The translations under genes and the position numbers were made by a program. A model generated the notes under the pieces. The model searched no databases. It was not told the DNA's origin and saw only the letters and a program-made list of their open reading frames with translations. Shown here piece by piece: positions 11,183 to 22,559 of a stretch of DNA of 64,000 bases. This DNA is from Manihot esculenta (lineage: Eukaryota > Streptophyta > Magnoliopsida > Malpighiales > Euphorbiaceae), in NCBI RefSeq assembly GCF_001659605.2, contig NC_035161.2, forward strand, positions 29,683,691-29,747,690. The letters are read 5' to 3'. Positions within the stretch are counted from its first letter, which is position 1, and each line of letters begins with the position of its first letter.

Positions 11183-14100
11183 CTAGCATGAGGGCGGTTG
11201 AAGTTGCTTCAACCGCCTCACAACTTGCTTCATTGTGGGTCTGGTAGAGAGAGAGTCGACTGTACACACAACTGCTAGGTGTAAGACTTCAACCAGATCG
11301 TCATGGGGACCTGCATCCCACAGGCCAGCAGTAAAGAACTCCTTTGCCCGGCCCTGCTTTAGGAGCATGCACGCCCATGCAACAATGTTGAAACCATTTC
11401 CATATGATGAAAATGATGGATCCAAAGCTTTCTTATCAGATAATAACTCTAGAAGCACAACCCCGTAACTGTAAACATCAGCCTTGTCTGAAACACGGCA
11501 AGTCATTGCATATTCTGGGGCTACATAACCGAATGTTCCAGCCACACCTGTAGTAGCATGGGTTTCAGAAGTTCCCAAAAGCCTAGCCAAACCGAAGTCA
11601 GATAAATAGGCATTAAAATCATCGTCTAGAAGGATATTGCTTGGCTTGACATCCCGATGAAGTACACGAGGCACACACTGATCATGCAGGTATGCAAGCG
11701 CTCGAGCTATGTCCAAAGCAATCTTGTGAAGTATCCTCCAATCCACAGCCCTGGTGGACCTTTCCTGGATAAACTTTTCCAAATTACCGCCAGGTAAATA
11801 ATTATATATGAGGAACATTTCTGTTTCACTGGCATGATAACCAATCAATGTAACAAGATTTGGATGGCGAAGCCTCCCCAGGGTTTTAATTTCAGCATGG
11901 AACTGCTGAACACCCTGGAATCGTCCAACAGCAAGCCGTTTGATTGCCACTAGAACTCCAGGAGATATCTCTGCCTTGTAAGTAGCCCCAAATCCACCAT
12001 TGCCAATGCAGTTGCTTGCATTGAAGCTCCCAGTGATGCGCACAACATTCTCAAATGTCAAGGGGACCCCAATGTCTGTAAAGATTGTTACTTCCTTTCT
12101 GGTCGATGCCATAATCTTAGACTTTGGGCTCCACTTTCTGGTATAGATGAATAGGACAATCAAAGCTAAGAGAACTGAAACAATGGCTGATGCAGATGCT
12201 ATAGATGCTATCTCAATTGAATTGAAACCATTGTTCCCACTCTTTCGGCTCTGACTTGGTGGTGAAAGGGCGTTGCCTTGGGCTACAGTAGCACTTCCTG
12301 GATCTGGAGTTGGTGCCGTTAGGGAAAAAACATGACAAGGGCGTAGATAAGGGTTTCCAAGAACACTACTACATTTCATCAAATTGTTACCAAATGGAAG
12401 GGGCCCAGATAAGTTGTTGAAGGACACATTGAATGCTGAGAGCATAGTCACATTTGCCAAACCAGATGGAATCTGCCCAGAAAGTTTATTGTCATTGAGC
12501 AGAAGAGCAGTAAGGTTTTTCAAGTTCACAAGACTCTTTGGAATCTCTCCAGAGAGCATGTTTGAAGAAAGATCCAGTACCTCTAAAGACCATGACTCAC
12601 CCAAGCTATAGGGGATAGAACCATTCATTTTATTACCGGCCAAGGAAAGATACTTCAGGCCCTTTATTTGGCTGATACTGGTGGGAATCTGACCTTGCAA
12701 AAAATTCCAACTCAAGTTAAGAGAAACAAGGGACACCATTTCACCAACACTTGGGGGAATGAAATCAACAATATGATTATTAGACACATCCAGAAGTTTG
12801 AGAGATCTGCATTTCGCACTGATATCAGCTGGAATCTGACCAGCCATTATATTGTTGCTAACATTAAGAATAAATTTGTCCAATTCACTGCACTTATCAA
12901 ACAAAATCCCTGGGAATGGCCCAGTCAGCTTGTTTCCTCCGGCTAAAAATGCATAAGTAGTTTGCTTCCCTAATCTTACAGGTGCAATTGGCATAGAGTG
13001 AAGACTACCAGAAAAGTTGTTGCCCCCAAAGTTATGAAGGATTGCAATTTCCCCATCTCTCTCTACTGACAGTACAGGTCTTCCAGACTTGGCTTTATTT
13101 GCAAAAAAAGATAGATAAGCAGATGATGGATCATAGATGCCAGAGGGATATCCATAAATGGAAGGAACTGACTGGCAACTTCCATTGTAGAAACTAGGGA
13201 TTGAACCAGACAGGGAATTTCCACTAACATCAAACACAGTCATGCAAGGAACTGGAAGCTCCTCAACAAGCTGCCCATTGAGCTTATTGTAACTCAATTC
13301 CAGATGCCACAACTTATTGCAGCGAATGAACTCATGGGGAATTTCTCCGCTGAAAAAGTTAGAGGCCAAATTGATCATCTCCAATTTCTCACAAGCACCC
13401 CAGTTACTTGGCAAGCTGCCCTCTAGAGTTGCACTTGGCGCCCACAACATCCTCAGATTTGGAAGAGTCGCAATTTCCACAGGTATTTCCCCATGAAAAA
13501 AATTAAAATCTTCATTTGCAGAACTCAACTGATCTGACAAATGGTCCCTTCTATAACTGTTAACATCCTGATATGGATCAAAAACATTTGAAAGCACAAG
13601 CACAGACAATCCAGAGCAATTCCCAAGCTCATGAGGTATTGACCCACTAAGACTATTTCTTGACACATCCAACACTTCAAGCTTTCTGAGCATGCCAAGT
13701 TCAGATGGAATCACTTCTTCGAACAAATTTGAGTACAGAAGCAATGTCCTCATGTTACCGCAATTCCCTAGACTACCAGGAATCCCTCCAACAAAGAAAT
13801 TTCCTGATAAATCCAAGTGTTCAAGTGTCTCACAATTGTCTCCAATTTCTCTAGGAACCGCCCCACCAAGTTTGTTTAAGGACAAATACACGCCCCTAAA
13901 ACCACCAACAAACGCAGGGATTGTACCATTAATGCTATTACCAGCTAAATTTAGGATCTCCAAATTTGTACAATAAGAAAGTGAGCTCGGTATTTCTCCT
14001 ACTATGTCGTTAAATCCTAAATTTAAAACTCGCAAGTTTCGTAATCCAGTAAAGGAAAATGGCAATGAACCAGTTACTGTGTTGCCCTCCAGATCAAGAA

Positions 14101-14611
14101 CCTCTAACTTCTGCATGCCCCATATTTCACCAGGTATCTCCCCGCTAAAACCATTAAAGGGCAACGATAAAACCCTAAGTTCAGTTAACATGGCAATCGC
14201 AGGTATCAATTTGCCCACCAAAATACCATTACCACCCTGACAGTCTCGCCTAATTCCAAACCCATACAATGGATAGTGAACAGAACCAGAGCAAAAGAAA
14301 CATCTTCTATTTTCACTGTTCTTACCTCTGTTGTTGCAGTGACCCGTGATGTTGAGGGACACGACACGCGAGTCCTTGTCACAGGACACACCAGGCCAGG
14401 AGCAGTGGTTGGGGTTGATGAGATTCCAGCGAGAGAGCAGTCCTGAGGGATCAGACACCGAGTTCTTGAACTCCAACAGCACCGATTTGTCGGAATCACC
14501 CAAAACTACTCCATTCAGTGAAGAAGTGAGGATCCAAAAGACAAATAACAGCTTCAAATTGTGAAAAGAGTACCATTTGATAACTGAAGAAGAAAAACAA
14601 ATGGAACCCAT
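11183..14611 (-). CDS. RPK2: LRR receptor-like serine/threonine kinase RPK2 (TOADSTOOL2)
   Basis: One uninterrupted 1142-codon frame, about the length of Arabidopsis RPK2 and, like it, intronless. A hydrophobic signal peptide (about 1-38) precedes an LRR N-terminal domain (CSWPGVSC) and a long LRR array (repeats such as [16 protein letters not shown]) broken by an island with no LRRs. A single membrane span lies near residues 797-819 ([14 protein letters not shown]). The cytoplasmic kinase (about 863-1138) has the glycine loop [15 protein letters not shown] lysine, HRDVKPSN catalytic loop, DFG (SDFGLARLL) and APEYAMT, so it should be active. In Arabidopsis RPK2 acts at the plasma membrane in CLV3-related meristem signalling, anther development and embryo patterning. 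The start is the first ATG after a purine-rich leader; the upstream in-frame extension has no ATG. Orthology is confident. Confidence 0.96.
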   Translation of the reverse strand: MGSICFSSSVIKWYSFHNLKLLFVFWILTSSLNGVVLGDSDKSVLLEFKNSVSDPSGLLSRWNLINPNHCSWPGVSCDKDSRVVSLNITGHCNNRGKNSENRRCFFCSGSVHYPLYGFGIRRDCQGGNGILVGKLIPAIAMLTELRVLSLPFNGFSGEIPGEIWGMQKLEVLDLEGNTVTGSLPFSFTGLRNLRVLNLGFNDIVGEIPSSLSYCTNLEILNLAGNSINGTIPAFVGGFRGVYLSLNKLGGAVPREIGDNCETLEHLDLSGNFFVGGIPGSLGNCGNMRTLLLYSNLFEEVIPSELGMLRKLEVLDVSRNSLSGSIPHELGNCSGLSVLVLSNVFDPYQDVNSYRRDHLSDQLSSANEDFNFFHGEIPVEIATLPNLRMLWAPSATLEGSLPSNWGACEKLEMINLASNFFSGEIPHEFIRCNKLWHLELSYNKLNGQLVEELPVPCMTVFDVSGNSLSGSIPSFYNGSCQSVPSIYGYPSGIYDPSSAYLSFFANKAKSGRPVLSVERDGEIAILHNFGGNNFSGSLHSMPIAPVRLGKQTTYAFLAGGNKLTGPFPGILFDKCSELDKFILNVSNNIMAGQIPADISAKCRSLKLLDVSNNHIVDFIPPSVGEMVSLVSLNLSWNFLQGQIPTSISQIKGLKYLSLAGNKMNGSIPYSLGESWSLEVLDLSSNMLSGEIPKSLVNLKNLTALLLNDNKLSGQIPSGLANVTMLSAFNVSFNNLSGPLPFGNNLMKCSSVLGNPYLRPCHVFSLTAPTPDPGSATVAQGNALSPPSQSRKSGNNGFNSIEIASIASASAIVSVLLALIVLFIYTRKWSPKSKIMASTRKEVTIFTDIGVPLTFENVVRITGSFNASNCIGNGGFGATYKAEISPGVLVAIKRLAVGRFQGVQQFHAEIKTLGRLRHPNLVTLIGYHASETEMFLIYNYLPGGNLEKFIQERSTRAVDWRILHKIALDIARALAYLHDQCVPRVLHRDVKPSNILLDDDFNAYLSDFGLARLLGTSETHATTGVAGTFGYVAPEYAMTCRVSDKADVYSYGVVLLELLSDKKALDPSFSSYGNGFNIVAWACMLLKQGRAKEFFTAGLWDAGPHDDLVEVLHLAVVCTVDSLSTRPTMKQVVRRLKQLQPPSC

Positions 14612-14624
14612 TTTATAACCCCCT

Positions 14625-14870
14625 CACAAGGGTCTCCAAAACCCTAAACCCTTCTATTTCACTAGTCGCAGAGTAAAGAGAGGGAGTGTTTTTGGGGAAA
14701 AACCCGAACCCTAATTTTGTGTCTGTTAACAGAAAGGATTCAGCAATGTGCTCTTTTGAGAGAAACGCGTTTTTCCTCTCTTCTCTTTTTCTTTCCTTTC
14801 TCTCTTCTTTCTTCTTTTTTTTTTTTTTTTTTTTTAATATTTCCAATTTCCTTCTTTCTTTTCCTTCTTC
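14625..14870 (-). promoter_or_regulatory. RPK2 leader/promoter: telo-box-like motifs and a GA/A-rich tract
   Basis: On the + strand AAAACCCTAAACCC (about 14637) and GAACCCTAA (about 14706) match the plant telo-box core AAACCCTA; on the RPK2 strand they read TAGGGTT. At 14773-14836 a CT-rich block ends in about 20 T, i.e. a GA-rich tract on the RPK2 mRNA strand. Both kinds of motif are common in plant 5' leaders. The transcription start is not located. Confidence 0.45.
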
Positions 14871-17800
14871 AGGCTCAGTTCCTTTTTTCTTCGCCTTTTC
14901 ACTTTATTTGGAAAAATTAAAAAATAAAGATTTCAGAGAAATGTCATTGTGGAGGGAGGTGGGGTCCAGCGTGGGACATGCTGGGTTGGAAGCGGGATCC
15001 ATCCGGCGGTCAATAAATGCATCAGCCCCGTCAATTTAAGAGCGGTTGTGGTGGTTGGGGTTGAAGTAAGAAAATTATAAATAAATATACAAGATTCCTT
15101 AAAAGTTGACGCTGTGGCTCTGGATAAAAGTCACTTTCCAGAAAGGTCTGTTTTTTCTTTTTCAATATAAATAATCTCTCGAGTTAATTTAATTTTCTTT
15201 TTCATATATCTAAATTATTTTTTGTATATATAATTTATTTATTAATTTAGTGATATATCGATATGTAATTAAAAAATAGAATTTATTAAGATGGCTTTGG
15301 CCTTCCCTCTCTGTCTGGTGCTGCTTTTTTTTTTTTTTTTATGGTTTATGTTGTAGTTGTTATGACTTAGTGTTTCTGTGCTCGGTTTCTAGTGTGTTTT
15401 GTGTGGAGTTGGATTAGGATTTTATTTCTGTTGTGCAGTGCTTGTGGTCTCAACTTTCAGTGTTGATAATTAGCTTGTTATGGTTGTCGGAAGAATCTGT
15501 GGTTGGAGATGGTGGTTTGATGTTTTGGTTGTCTTTTGGTCTTCCCCTGCTTTCTCTAGGTTTTCTTTTCTGCATGACTATTTTTCTGGGGGTTTCTCCA
15601 ATTTCTTGTGATGGCTTGCCGGTTTTCCGGACATGTTGTTGCTTATTTTGCTTCTTTTTTTCAGCACATAATGCAGTATGACAGGTGCAATATTATAAAG
15701 TCGTGCCAAGAAATAAAGTGATAATAGAGTATTGTATATATAGAGATTAAAAATTAAATATTTAAATTTATATAAATTTAATTATTATTTAGATTATTAA
15801 TAATATTTATTGTAAATTTTAAAATAAAATAAAATAATAAAATAAATAATTTAATTCGTGAAATAATTAATATCAAGTAGTAGAGTATTTTAATTTCACT
15901 TGAATTTAATTTAATTAATTTATTTAGTTAATAATTTAATTTTAATTAGAACAAATAATTCATAATTAATTTTCTCTTTCAAATAAAATTAAATTAATTA
16001 ATTAAAAATTACACTTATTCTCCACTAATCTGATAATATTTTAATTAATTTTTTAAATAATGTGATTATTTTATTTAAAGTTTTAAATTGAATATTCATT
16101 ATCAATTCATTAATATTTTCGTGATATTTAATTTTCAATTCAATTTTAAAATATTCTCTCCGAATATTAATATCAGGATAAGTATTTAAAAATATTAATC
16201 TCACAAACTAAATAATAAATAGATAAAAAGTATAACAGAAAAATCAATAATCTAAATTATATCAAATCTTTTAACATCATAATTATCTCAATTAAGAAAT
16301 TATTTAAAATTATTATAAAATAATTATAAATAATAAATTAAAATAATAAGAGAAAAAAGAAATACTTATAAATTTTACCTTTTAAATCTTTCGATTCTTC
16401 TTTTTAAATTCATATATTTTTATCCTCTTAAAATTTTTAATTTGTGAAACTAAAAAGATATCTCTATATAATTAAAAGATAAAAATATAAAGCGTTACGC
16501 ATAAAATAGAGCAAAGTACAGAATAGATTATCTCGTATTTTCTATAGTATAATTTGAGTTTCAAAAATTCATTTAAAGAAAAATATGAGCAAGAGGCTAA
16601 AACACGGACAGAGATAAAACAAAGTAAAAACATAAGATACCCTATATTTTTATTTATTTCTTCCAAAATTTTCTAAAATTTCTTAGAATTCCCTTCAAAA
16701 TTTCTTTTTTATTTTTTAATTTATTTTGATCTATAAAAATATTAAAAATTAAATGAAAATAGAATAAAACTAAATATCTTAAAATTGAAGATATAAATCT
16801 AATAAAGTAAAGGAGAATCAATAGTTCCATTTTACCAAATCAAAGTAGCAAAGTTGGTGATGGGTTGCAGTCCCGGGTAGCAACGTTGGAATCGTGGAGA
16901 CGGTGGATGATTCAATGACAGTCTTGGGAATGGGCTATGGGAATGGTTGTTGTTTGGGCTTAGTATTCATGGGTTATGGTTTGGGATTCTACTTTTGGGT
17001 CTATAGGCTTTTGACTCCTTTTTGTAATGCTTGGCTCATATGGTTTTTCAATGCAATAGTTACATATTCAAAAAAATATATATATATATATATATATGTA
17101 TATGTGTGTGTGAATATAGCATACACTAAAAAAATAATATAAATTTTTTATTTTAAATATATTAATTATATTTTATTAATTTATAGAAAAAGCAAAAAAT
17201 ATTTCGGACGGTGTGCCGCAATAATAAAGAAACTTATACCGCATAGCACCCAAATTCAATAATATATGTGGAATTTAACACCCACAGAAAAATACCAGGA
17301 AGGGAGATAGAAGACATAAAGGTCTACGCTGGTCCGCCTCCACAAGTCGCTTGAAAGAAATAGCCAAAAAGCACGTAAAAAAGCCTTTCACATAAATCCA
17401 TACGATGAAAATAAAAATATATTTACACGCTCAAATTTATTAAAGAAATTTTGCAACAAGTAATTTTCCTGAGATCTACTCTACGATCGCTTGAGAAATT
17501 AGAGATAAGGCAACCCAGAAATGGCGTTAGAATGATGAATGAATGACGTTTATAGTTAAAATATAATAACTTCAAAAAAAAATAAATAAATAAACAAATA
17601 ACTTATTCGATGATGTTGACATCAGGAGATATATCACTTGTTAATTACCGAGGGCCTAGCTAATTGGTTTCTTTTAATTTTGTTGGAGTTGAAACAATAA
17701 GTTAAGGTTTCATTTGCAGAAAATAATTTTTTTATGTATATTATTAAAAATTCCTTTTGTCTTTGGACATTTTTTTTTAAAAATGGATTTTCTTTTCTTC

Positions 17801-18060
17801 TTTGAGTTGGACTTTCAGAACATTATATAGATCTTTCTGCATAATCTTTCTGTCAATGACTTCATTTTAATTGTAAAAAACTGAAAAGCCAACTGCTCCT
17901 TCACATAAATCAAGAAGGACAAAGATCACTTGATTCTGCAATTCCTCTATATGTAAGACATCATCCGCATCTTTTTAAGCTGTGGATTCTACAATTATAA
18001 AAGAGCCATTGACAGATCAATTGAGATGCTTAAATAATCGTCCCCAGAATCAATGTTCTC
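14871..18060. other. Intergenic DNA with two GC-richer islands, no gene recognised
   Basis: Most of this stretch is AT-rich. Two islands stand out: 15290-15700, G/T-rich on the + strand with an 82-codon frame (15433-15681, no ATG-based gene model), and 16840-17065, G-rich on the + strand and followed by a (TA)n run at about 17075-17098. The second ends in CAATGCAATAG, then AT repeats, which resembles the 3' tail of a LINE, but no reverse transcriptase is visible. I would treat both as unidentified transposon remnants. 17200-18040 shows nothing further. Confidence 0.35.
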
Positions 18061-18964
18061 TCAACAACCAAGAGAGCAACAAGAAAAGCAAGAAAACCAA
18101 CTTTTCCCATTAGGCTTTGCTGGTGTTACAGGCGTTTGTGGTTGTGACTCCTGTTTTGTCTGCTTCTTTGAAGTCTGCTTATCCATCACCACTTTCACAG
18201 AGACATTTCCTGCCCCATTTGTTTCCAATCTGAAAATGAAACAGAAATGTGTTAGCTTCAAGAAAACATTGGCAGATGGAAAGCAAGAAACTTGGGTAAC
18301 TTAATTACGCTGGGAAATGAAAAGAATGAGTCCTGCTGGATGAGTTCCTGAGGTCATCAGGAGTGGCCTTTTCCTGACAGACATTTTTCTTAGTTTCCTC
18401 TGGAATTGTCTTGCTGTTATTGACTGAGAATTCAGGTTCCATTTTTGCAGGTTCAACTGGTTTTTCTTCTGCCACTTTTGAGCCCTTGTTCATTTCCTCC
18501 ATCTTCTTTTCTAGAGTCTGCTCTACGAGGACAGGAAGCAAGCTTGGTGGGGTATTGTGCATATCGTCGAGCTTGGTAAGTTCTCCGGATTTGTATAGCA
18601 TGAAAGCTTGATAATTTGAGAAGCTGTTATTTCCCATGTGAATACTAAACAGTGATTCATTTGAAGTAACACTCCATTCCAATGACGTTCCAGGCTTACT
18701 GGCAAAAAGGGACGACGGAATCCTCTTACGATCAGAGCCCCCAGATGATTTCGTTATTCTCATAGGCTCCTGACCTGAACCTGAAACTTCTGGTGAAGAT
18801 ACAACTTCAAGATTTGCTTCTTTTAATTGTTCAAGGGTATAAAATTCTGAGGATGATGATGAAAACATGGAAATTTTGTGCTGAGGAAAAACAACATTTT
18901 CATCATTTGTCCCCTCTGAAGTTGTTGTTTGCTTCTTTGACGCAAATCCATTTTCACTATCCAT
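18061..18964 (-). CDS. Uncharacterised plant protein with Cys-rich C-terminal tail
   Basis: Two exons on the minus strand: 18964-18309 and 18229-18061 (825 nt, 274 aa). The donor is GC before GTAATT and the acceptor TTTTCAG; the junction makes codon GCA and joins HSFHFP to LETNGAGN. If the intron is not removed, translation stops one codon later. The protein is polar and mostly disordered, with a Ser-rich N-terminus, a more conserved-looking centre (about 85-130, containing LEWSVTSNESLFSIHMGN) and a Lys/Glu-rich second half. The last residues, WFSCFSCCSLGC, hold five cysteines in eleven positions, suggesting S-acylation and membrane attachment. No known domain is recognised. It sits 3.4 kb beyond the RPK2 start codon on the same strand. 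Function unknown. Confidence 0.85.
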
Positions 18965-20469
18965 GCTGCCAATTAATTTATCTGATCAGTGATCACACAA
19001 ATTCCTTCGAAGACCTTCGATATTGTATCTTGGTTCTTGATGCAGAAATTCACTGCTGGAGTCTGCAATGGAGAAAATGAACACAATTTTGAGATATTCA
19101 AATGGGATACGTGCAATTACCCTTCAAAGATAAAATTTACAAATCTCTTTACAAAATTGCTGATGCATTATGCAAATCCTGATAGATTTGCACGAAAAGT
19201 AGGCATTCAATAAAAGAAAAATTATCAAAAGTGACAATATCGAATGTAATCAAAGCAAATCCATCACCAATCATGCATCGATCAACTCCATATCAAATTT
19301 CTGAGCTATTTTCTAGAATTTCACATGAGTTTCTGTAATCAACTAGGTTTCATATGTCATACCCCTAAACGGAAAAAAAATGTAAATTTAACCTTAAACA
19401 TCAAAAGTGTCACTCACTTTAGTTTGTCAAGATCTGCGTTGACAAGCCAAAACCTTCAATTCAAGAACCTCTTCAAATTACTCGAATATGTTTATCCCAA
19501 AAGCAGGAGATGAACAAAGGCTGATGTGAAGAAGATTAAACCCAGAGTTGAACCCACAAAAAGAAAATAAAATCAGGGTGCAACAAGACCAGACAAAACA
19601 ATGTGTAAAGAAAAGGAGTAGTTAGGGCAGGACAATTCAGGAACAGCTAAGGTTCACATGTAATAAGTGGAAGGACGAGAAAATTTCGGTGTGTTTCCTG
19701 CCACTAAAAAGGAACTGATATTGGTGCCAATTTTAACTCAATAACTGCCTACGTGGGAAAATAAATAATAATAATAATAATAATCAGAAAAATGTATAAC
19801 AATCTGTTAATTCCAGAAGATTGGACTCCACATCCTTAACCATAATTAACCAAAGCATTCCAATTCAATCTGTGTAGGGGTGTAAGCCAACCCACGGAGC
19901 CCGAACTTTATAAAGATCTGACACGTTTATTAAAAAGTTTTATAACTTCGAATTCGGCTCGTTTAGAAATCGAATTGATCCGATCGAATTTTTATCGAGC
20001 CGAATCTTAAATAGCTCAAAAATAGTTTATTTCATTTACAGGTCTAAATATGTACAAGTCAAGTTTGGTAATCTACTGTAAAAAAAATTATAACCCAAGT
20101 CTTAATTTTCCCTCACCATTTGAAAATATGGAATTCAGATATTCATTTATCAAAAATATTTGGATTCTTGTTTTTCAACTTCAATGATAAAAAATAAATA
20201 TCAAAAGTTCATTATGTTTGAAAAAACCTTTTACACTTTTTTATATTAGTGATGCAGTGGGAAAATTACTGTTAGACTACATCAAATGAATATCTACGTT
20301 AGAATTTAATTTTTAACAAAATTTGGAATTTTTTTAACTTAAAGCAAATAATAAAGAAAGGGAAATTTTTAAAAAATAAAATTAGTAAGCAATATATAAA
20401 AAGGGTATTTATGTAAATATGTGAGGATAAGGTATATGAGAAAATAGAGGCTCAATTTAATTCTTATCT
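18965..20469. other. Intergenic region upstream of the minus-strand gene and of CRR7
   Basis: 18965 to about 19700 is moderate-AT sequence that probably holds the promoter, and perhaps a 5' UTR exon, of the 274-aa protein gene. A TAA/TAATAA simple repeat lies at about 19762-19784. From 19876 comes a dispersed repeat (listed separately), then AT-rich sequence to the CRR7 leader. No reading frame here is convincing. Confidence 0.4.
19876..20048. repeat. Dispersed repeat, copy A (shares motifs with 41158-41360)
   Basis: The segment contains GGCTCGTTTAGAAATC, then TTTTTATCGAGCCGAATCT, then GTTTATTTCATTTACAGGTC in that order. A diverged copy with the same order and spacing is found in intron 2 of SCPL25. 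No coding capacity. It looks like a short nonautonomous element; class undetermined. Confidence 0.6.
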
Positions 20470-20596
20470 CCAGCTCCACCTACATTGACTGTTTCTAGCA
20501 CAGATACAACGGAGCAAATGCTGAGAGCACTAGGTGCTGCTGTTTCAATGGAGGGAGCCTTAGAGAAGCTCCACTTACAAACTATGAGTCTCCACT
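20470..20596 (+). other. Probable 5' noncoding exon of CRR7 with upstream ATGs
   Basis: A block of higher GC ends in CTCCACT followed by GTAAGC, a good donor after 20596. It carries ATGs at 20518 and 20551 in one frame. Spliced to the acceptor at 20855 that frame is not the CRR7 frame: it would run on as a short upstream ORF and overlap the CRR7 start. Either this is a leader exon with a uORF, or another splice choice adds coding sequence. There is no ATG at 20485; the codon there is TTG. Confidence 0.45.
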
Positions 20597-20861
20597 GTAA
20601 GCTTAGCTGTGTTTCCTTTATGATGATTTCTCTTGTTTATTCTGAATTATGCAAATTACAAGTTAGTTCTAGTTTATATATAAAGAGTTCATTATATATG
20701 CTGGAATTATTAGCATGTTGGAGCCTGGAACTGAGATAGGCTTTGTATGACATTGTTGCCTTCTTTCAAGATTATTGTAGAATTTCTCAAACCTGCATAT
20801 ACCACCCTCTTCTGTTTTTGTTGCTTCTAACAGAAAGAAAACTAAAACATTGCAGTTATTG

Positions 20862-21375
20862 ATGCTGACTCCTGCATCCAAATTTTATATAGGTAAATAT
20901 ATACAGAGACAGATAACTTGTCAACAATTTCTGAAACCAAGTTCAGCTGGCATTGCTGAGGATTTCTCTCCCATCCATATCAAACACTCTAGCTTTTTAA
21001 GCCGGCACAGAGATCCAGTAAAGGTAAGAAAAGTTAAGGTTCTTCTCCATTGATAAATTGTTCTGGTTATTTATGTGCTGATAATTTGTTTTCTGATCTC
21101 AGGTTTCTGCAATGAGGAGGAGGAGGATATATCAAAGTACAGAAACTTATGTGCTCTTAGAACCTGGAGAAGATGAGAAGTTTGTTTCTGAAGAAGAGCT
21201 AAAAGCTAAGTTGAAAGATTATCTTGAGAATTGGCCTAGCCCGGCCTTGCCACCAGATCTTGCAAGATTTCAAACCATTGATGATGCAGTTTCTTTCTTG
21301 GTAAGTTCGGTTTGTGAACTTGAAATTGATGGAGATGTTGGTTCAGTCCAGTGGTATCAAGTTCGCTTGGAGTGA
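20862..21375 (+). CDS. CRR7: CHLORORESPIRATORY REDUCTION 7 (NDH assembly factor), chloroplast precursor
   Basis: Coding exons 20862-21023 and 21103-21375 (435 nt, 144 aa) join in phase 0, PVK to VSAMRRRR. Residues 1 to about 55 are basic and Ser/Thr-containing with few acidic residues, fitting a chloroplast transit peptide. The mature part has the CRR7 signature: ETYVLLEPG, a charged helix ([16 protein letters not shown]), LPPDLARF, and the C-terminus [22 protein letters not shown]7 is a stromal protein needed to assemble subcomplex A of the chloroplast NADH dehydrogenase-like complex (cyclic electron flow, chlororespiration). The length is slightly below the roughly 156 aa of Arabidopsis; the difference would lie in the transit peptide, and my start (first in-frame ATG in that exon) is less sure than the rest. 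It converges tail-to-tail with the next gene, 283 bp apart. Confidence 0.9.
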
Positions 21376-21658
21376 GAAGAATTCAAGCATTATCTACCAT
21401 TAGGATTTTGTCAATTTATTCAAAACTTTGTTCTTTTCTCAATGTGAAATACAAGATCCATGTATAATTTTTGTCTGATACAACAAAATCGCTAAAAGAA
21501 AGAAATGAAGACAAGAAGAAGATTTAGCTATATGAATACATTCCATAAACAAAAAAATGCTGCAATTATTTAATAGAAACAACAGGACTAACTCTACAGA
21601 TAAATTCATCAAGTTCAAGAATCCATCTGATCATTCAGCTTTGTGAATCAATGTCATG

Positions 21659-22235
21659 TTATATCTCAATCTTGAAAGAGACCACATCCTGAGATATTTC
21701 TTGAACCTGCAGCCACAATGGAACAAAAGGGTTAAAAGAATCCTTCTAAATGCAACTATAAGCACCAAGAACTGAACCAAATCAAAGCTGCTGTCCCAGT
21801 TAGCTGTTCAGTAACATACCCTAGGCTGATTCATGCTAGGGGGCAACAACCCACCACCACCACCACCCTTTCTGTTTCTTGCAAGAAGGCCTTTTGTAAT
21901 TGGTGACACCATAAGATCAGTTGGGCTTCTATACCTGAAAAATAACCAATTGTTATCTCCATAAATAAACAAAACTGAGAACATCAATTGCTGTTGATTG
22001 CTAGATTGAAGGAAGGGGGGGCGGGGGGAAGAGCTCTGTTTCTGCACCTTTCAGGGTACTTAAATGCTTTAGGAACTTTGAGTCTATCTGGGGTGCTACT
22101 TTTGCGCAAATCATTGATCGAATTTAAAGAATTGGAATCAATTTTATGATCATGAGGTGGTGTTTTGCAGCACTCAGATATGGTGGCTTCGGATTGCATA
22201 GGCTCCTCCTTAGGCGTTTCTTGCAGATTCTCCAT
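21659..22235 (-). CDS. Small conserved plant protein, similar to At3g02120 (annotated hydroxyproline-rich glycoprotein-like)
   Basis: Three exons on the minus strand: 22235-22048, 21934-21820, 21706-21659 (351 nt, 116 aa). Junctions are AAG/GTGCAG to TTTCAG/GTATAG and AGG/GTATGT to TGCAG/GTTCAAG, all in frame. If the last intron is not removed, the frame stops four codons after MNQPR. Residues 1-50 are polar; then comes a basic, probably conserved core, RLKVPKAFKYPERYRSPTD, followed by SPITKGLLARNRK, a run of six Gly, LLPPSMNQPR and the tail QEISQDVVSFKIEI. No signal peptide or membrane segment, so the glycoprotein label of the putative Arabidopsis relative is doubtful. SP/TP sites (STPD, RSPTD, VSPIT) suggest CDK phosphorylation, and the promoter has mitotic MSA-like sites. 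The biochemical role is unknown. Confidence 0.85.
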
Positions 22236-22402
22236 CGTAGGCTACAGTGAATGGCAGAGGAAACGAAACCCAGAAAAGAAAAGAACAGGAATGGTGAGTG
22301 AAGAAAGTACAGAAGTGAGATGAGTTTGAATGAGAGAGTGTAAGCTTGAAGAATTAGAAGAGGGATTTAATGGGGGATAGCCTTTAACGTGGAGGGAGGG
22401 TT

Positions 22403-22448
22403 TCCAACGGTCCAATTTATTGATGAAGTTACCATAGACGGACCGTTG
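22403..22448 (-). promoter_or_regulatory. Inverted pair of MSA-like (MYB3R) sites
   Basis: On the + strand CAACGGTCC (22405-22413) and GGACCGTTG (22440-22448) are exact 9-bp inverted copies. TCCAACGGTCC matches 10 of 11 positions of the mitosis-specific activator consensus YCYAACGGYYA, and both arms keep the AACGG core. They lie about 170-215 bp upstream of the minus-strand ATG at 22235, where G2/M genes usually carry MSA elements bound by three-repeat MYB factors. Confidence 0.6.
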
Positions 22449-22559
22449 AAATTTAAAAATGTAGGATAGGGGTGAATTAGAATTAGAATGAGAAAAGATC
22501 ATAACGTTCAAATTCTACGTGACCTAAAAGACAAGTTAGCCAACCAAAGTGGTGGGGTC

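Noticed and set aside
14613..14846. 77-codon upstream ORF ending one base before the RPK2 ATG
   Set aside because: Its first codon is TTG and it contains no ATG; it is only the open 5' leader (Lys/Glu low complexity), so a translated uORF is not supported.
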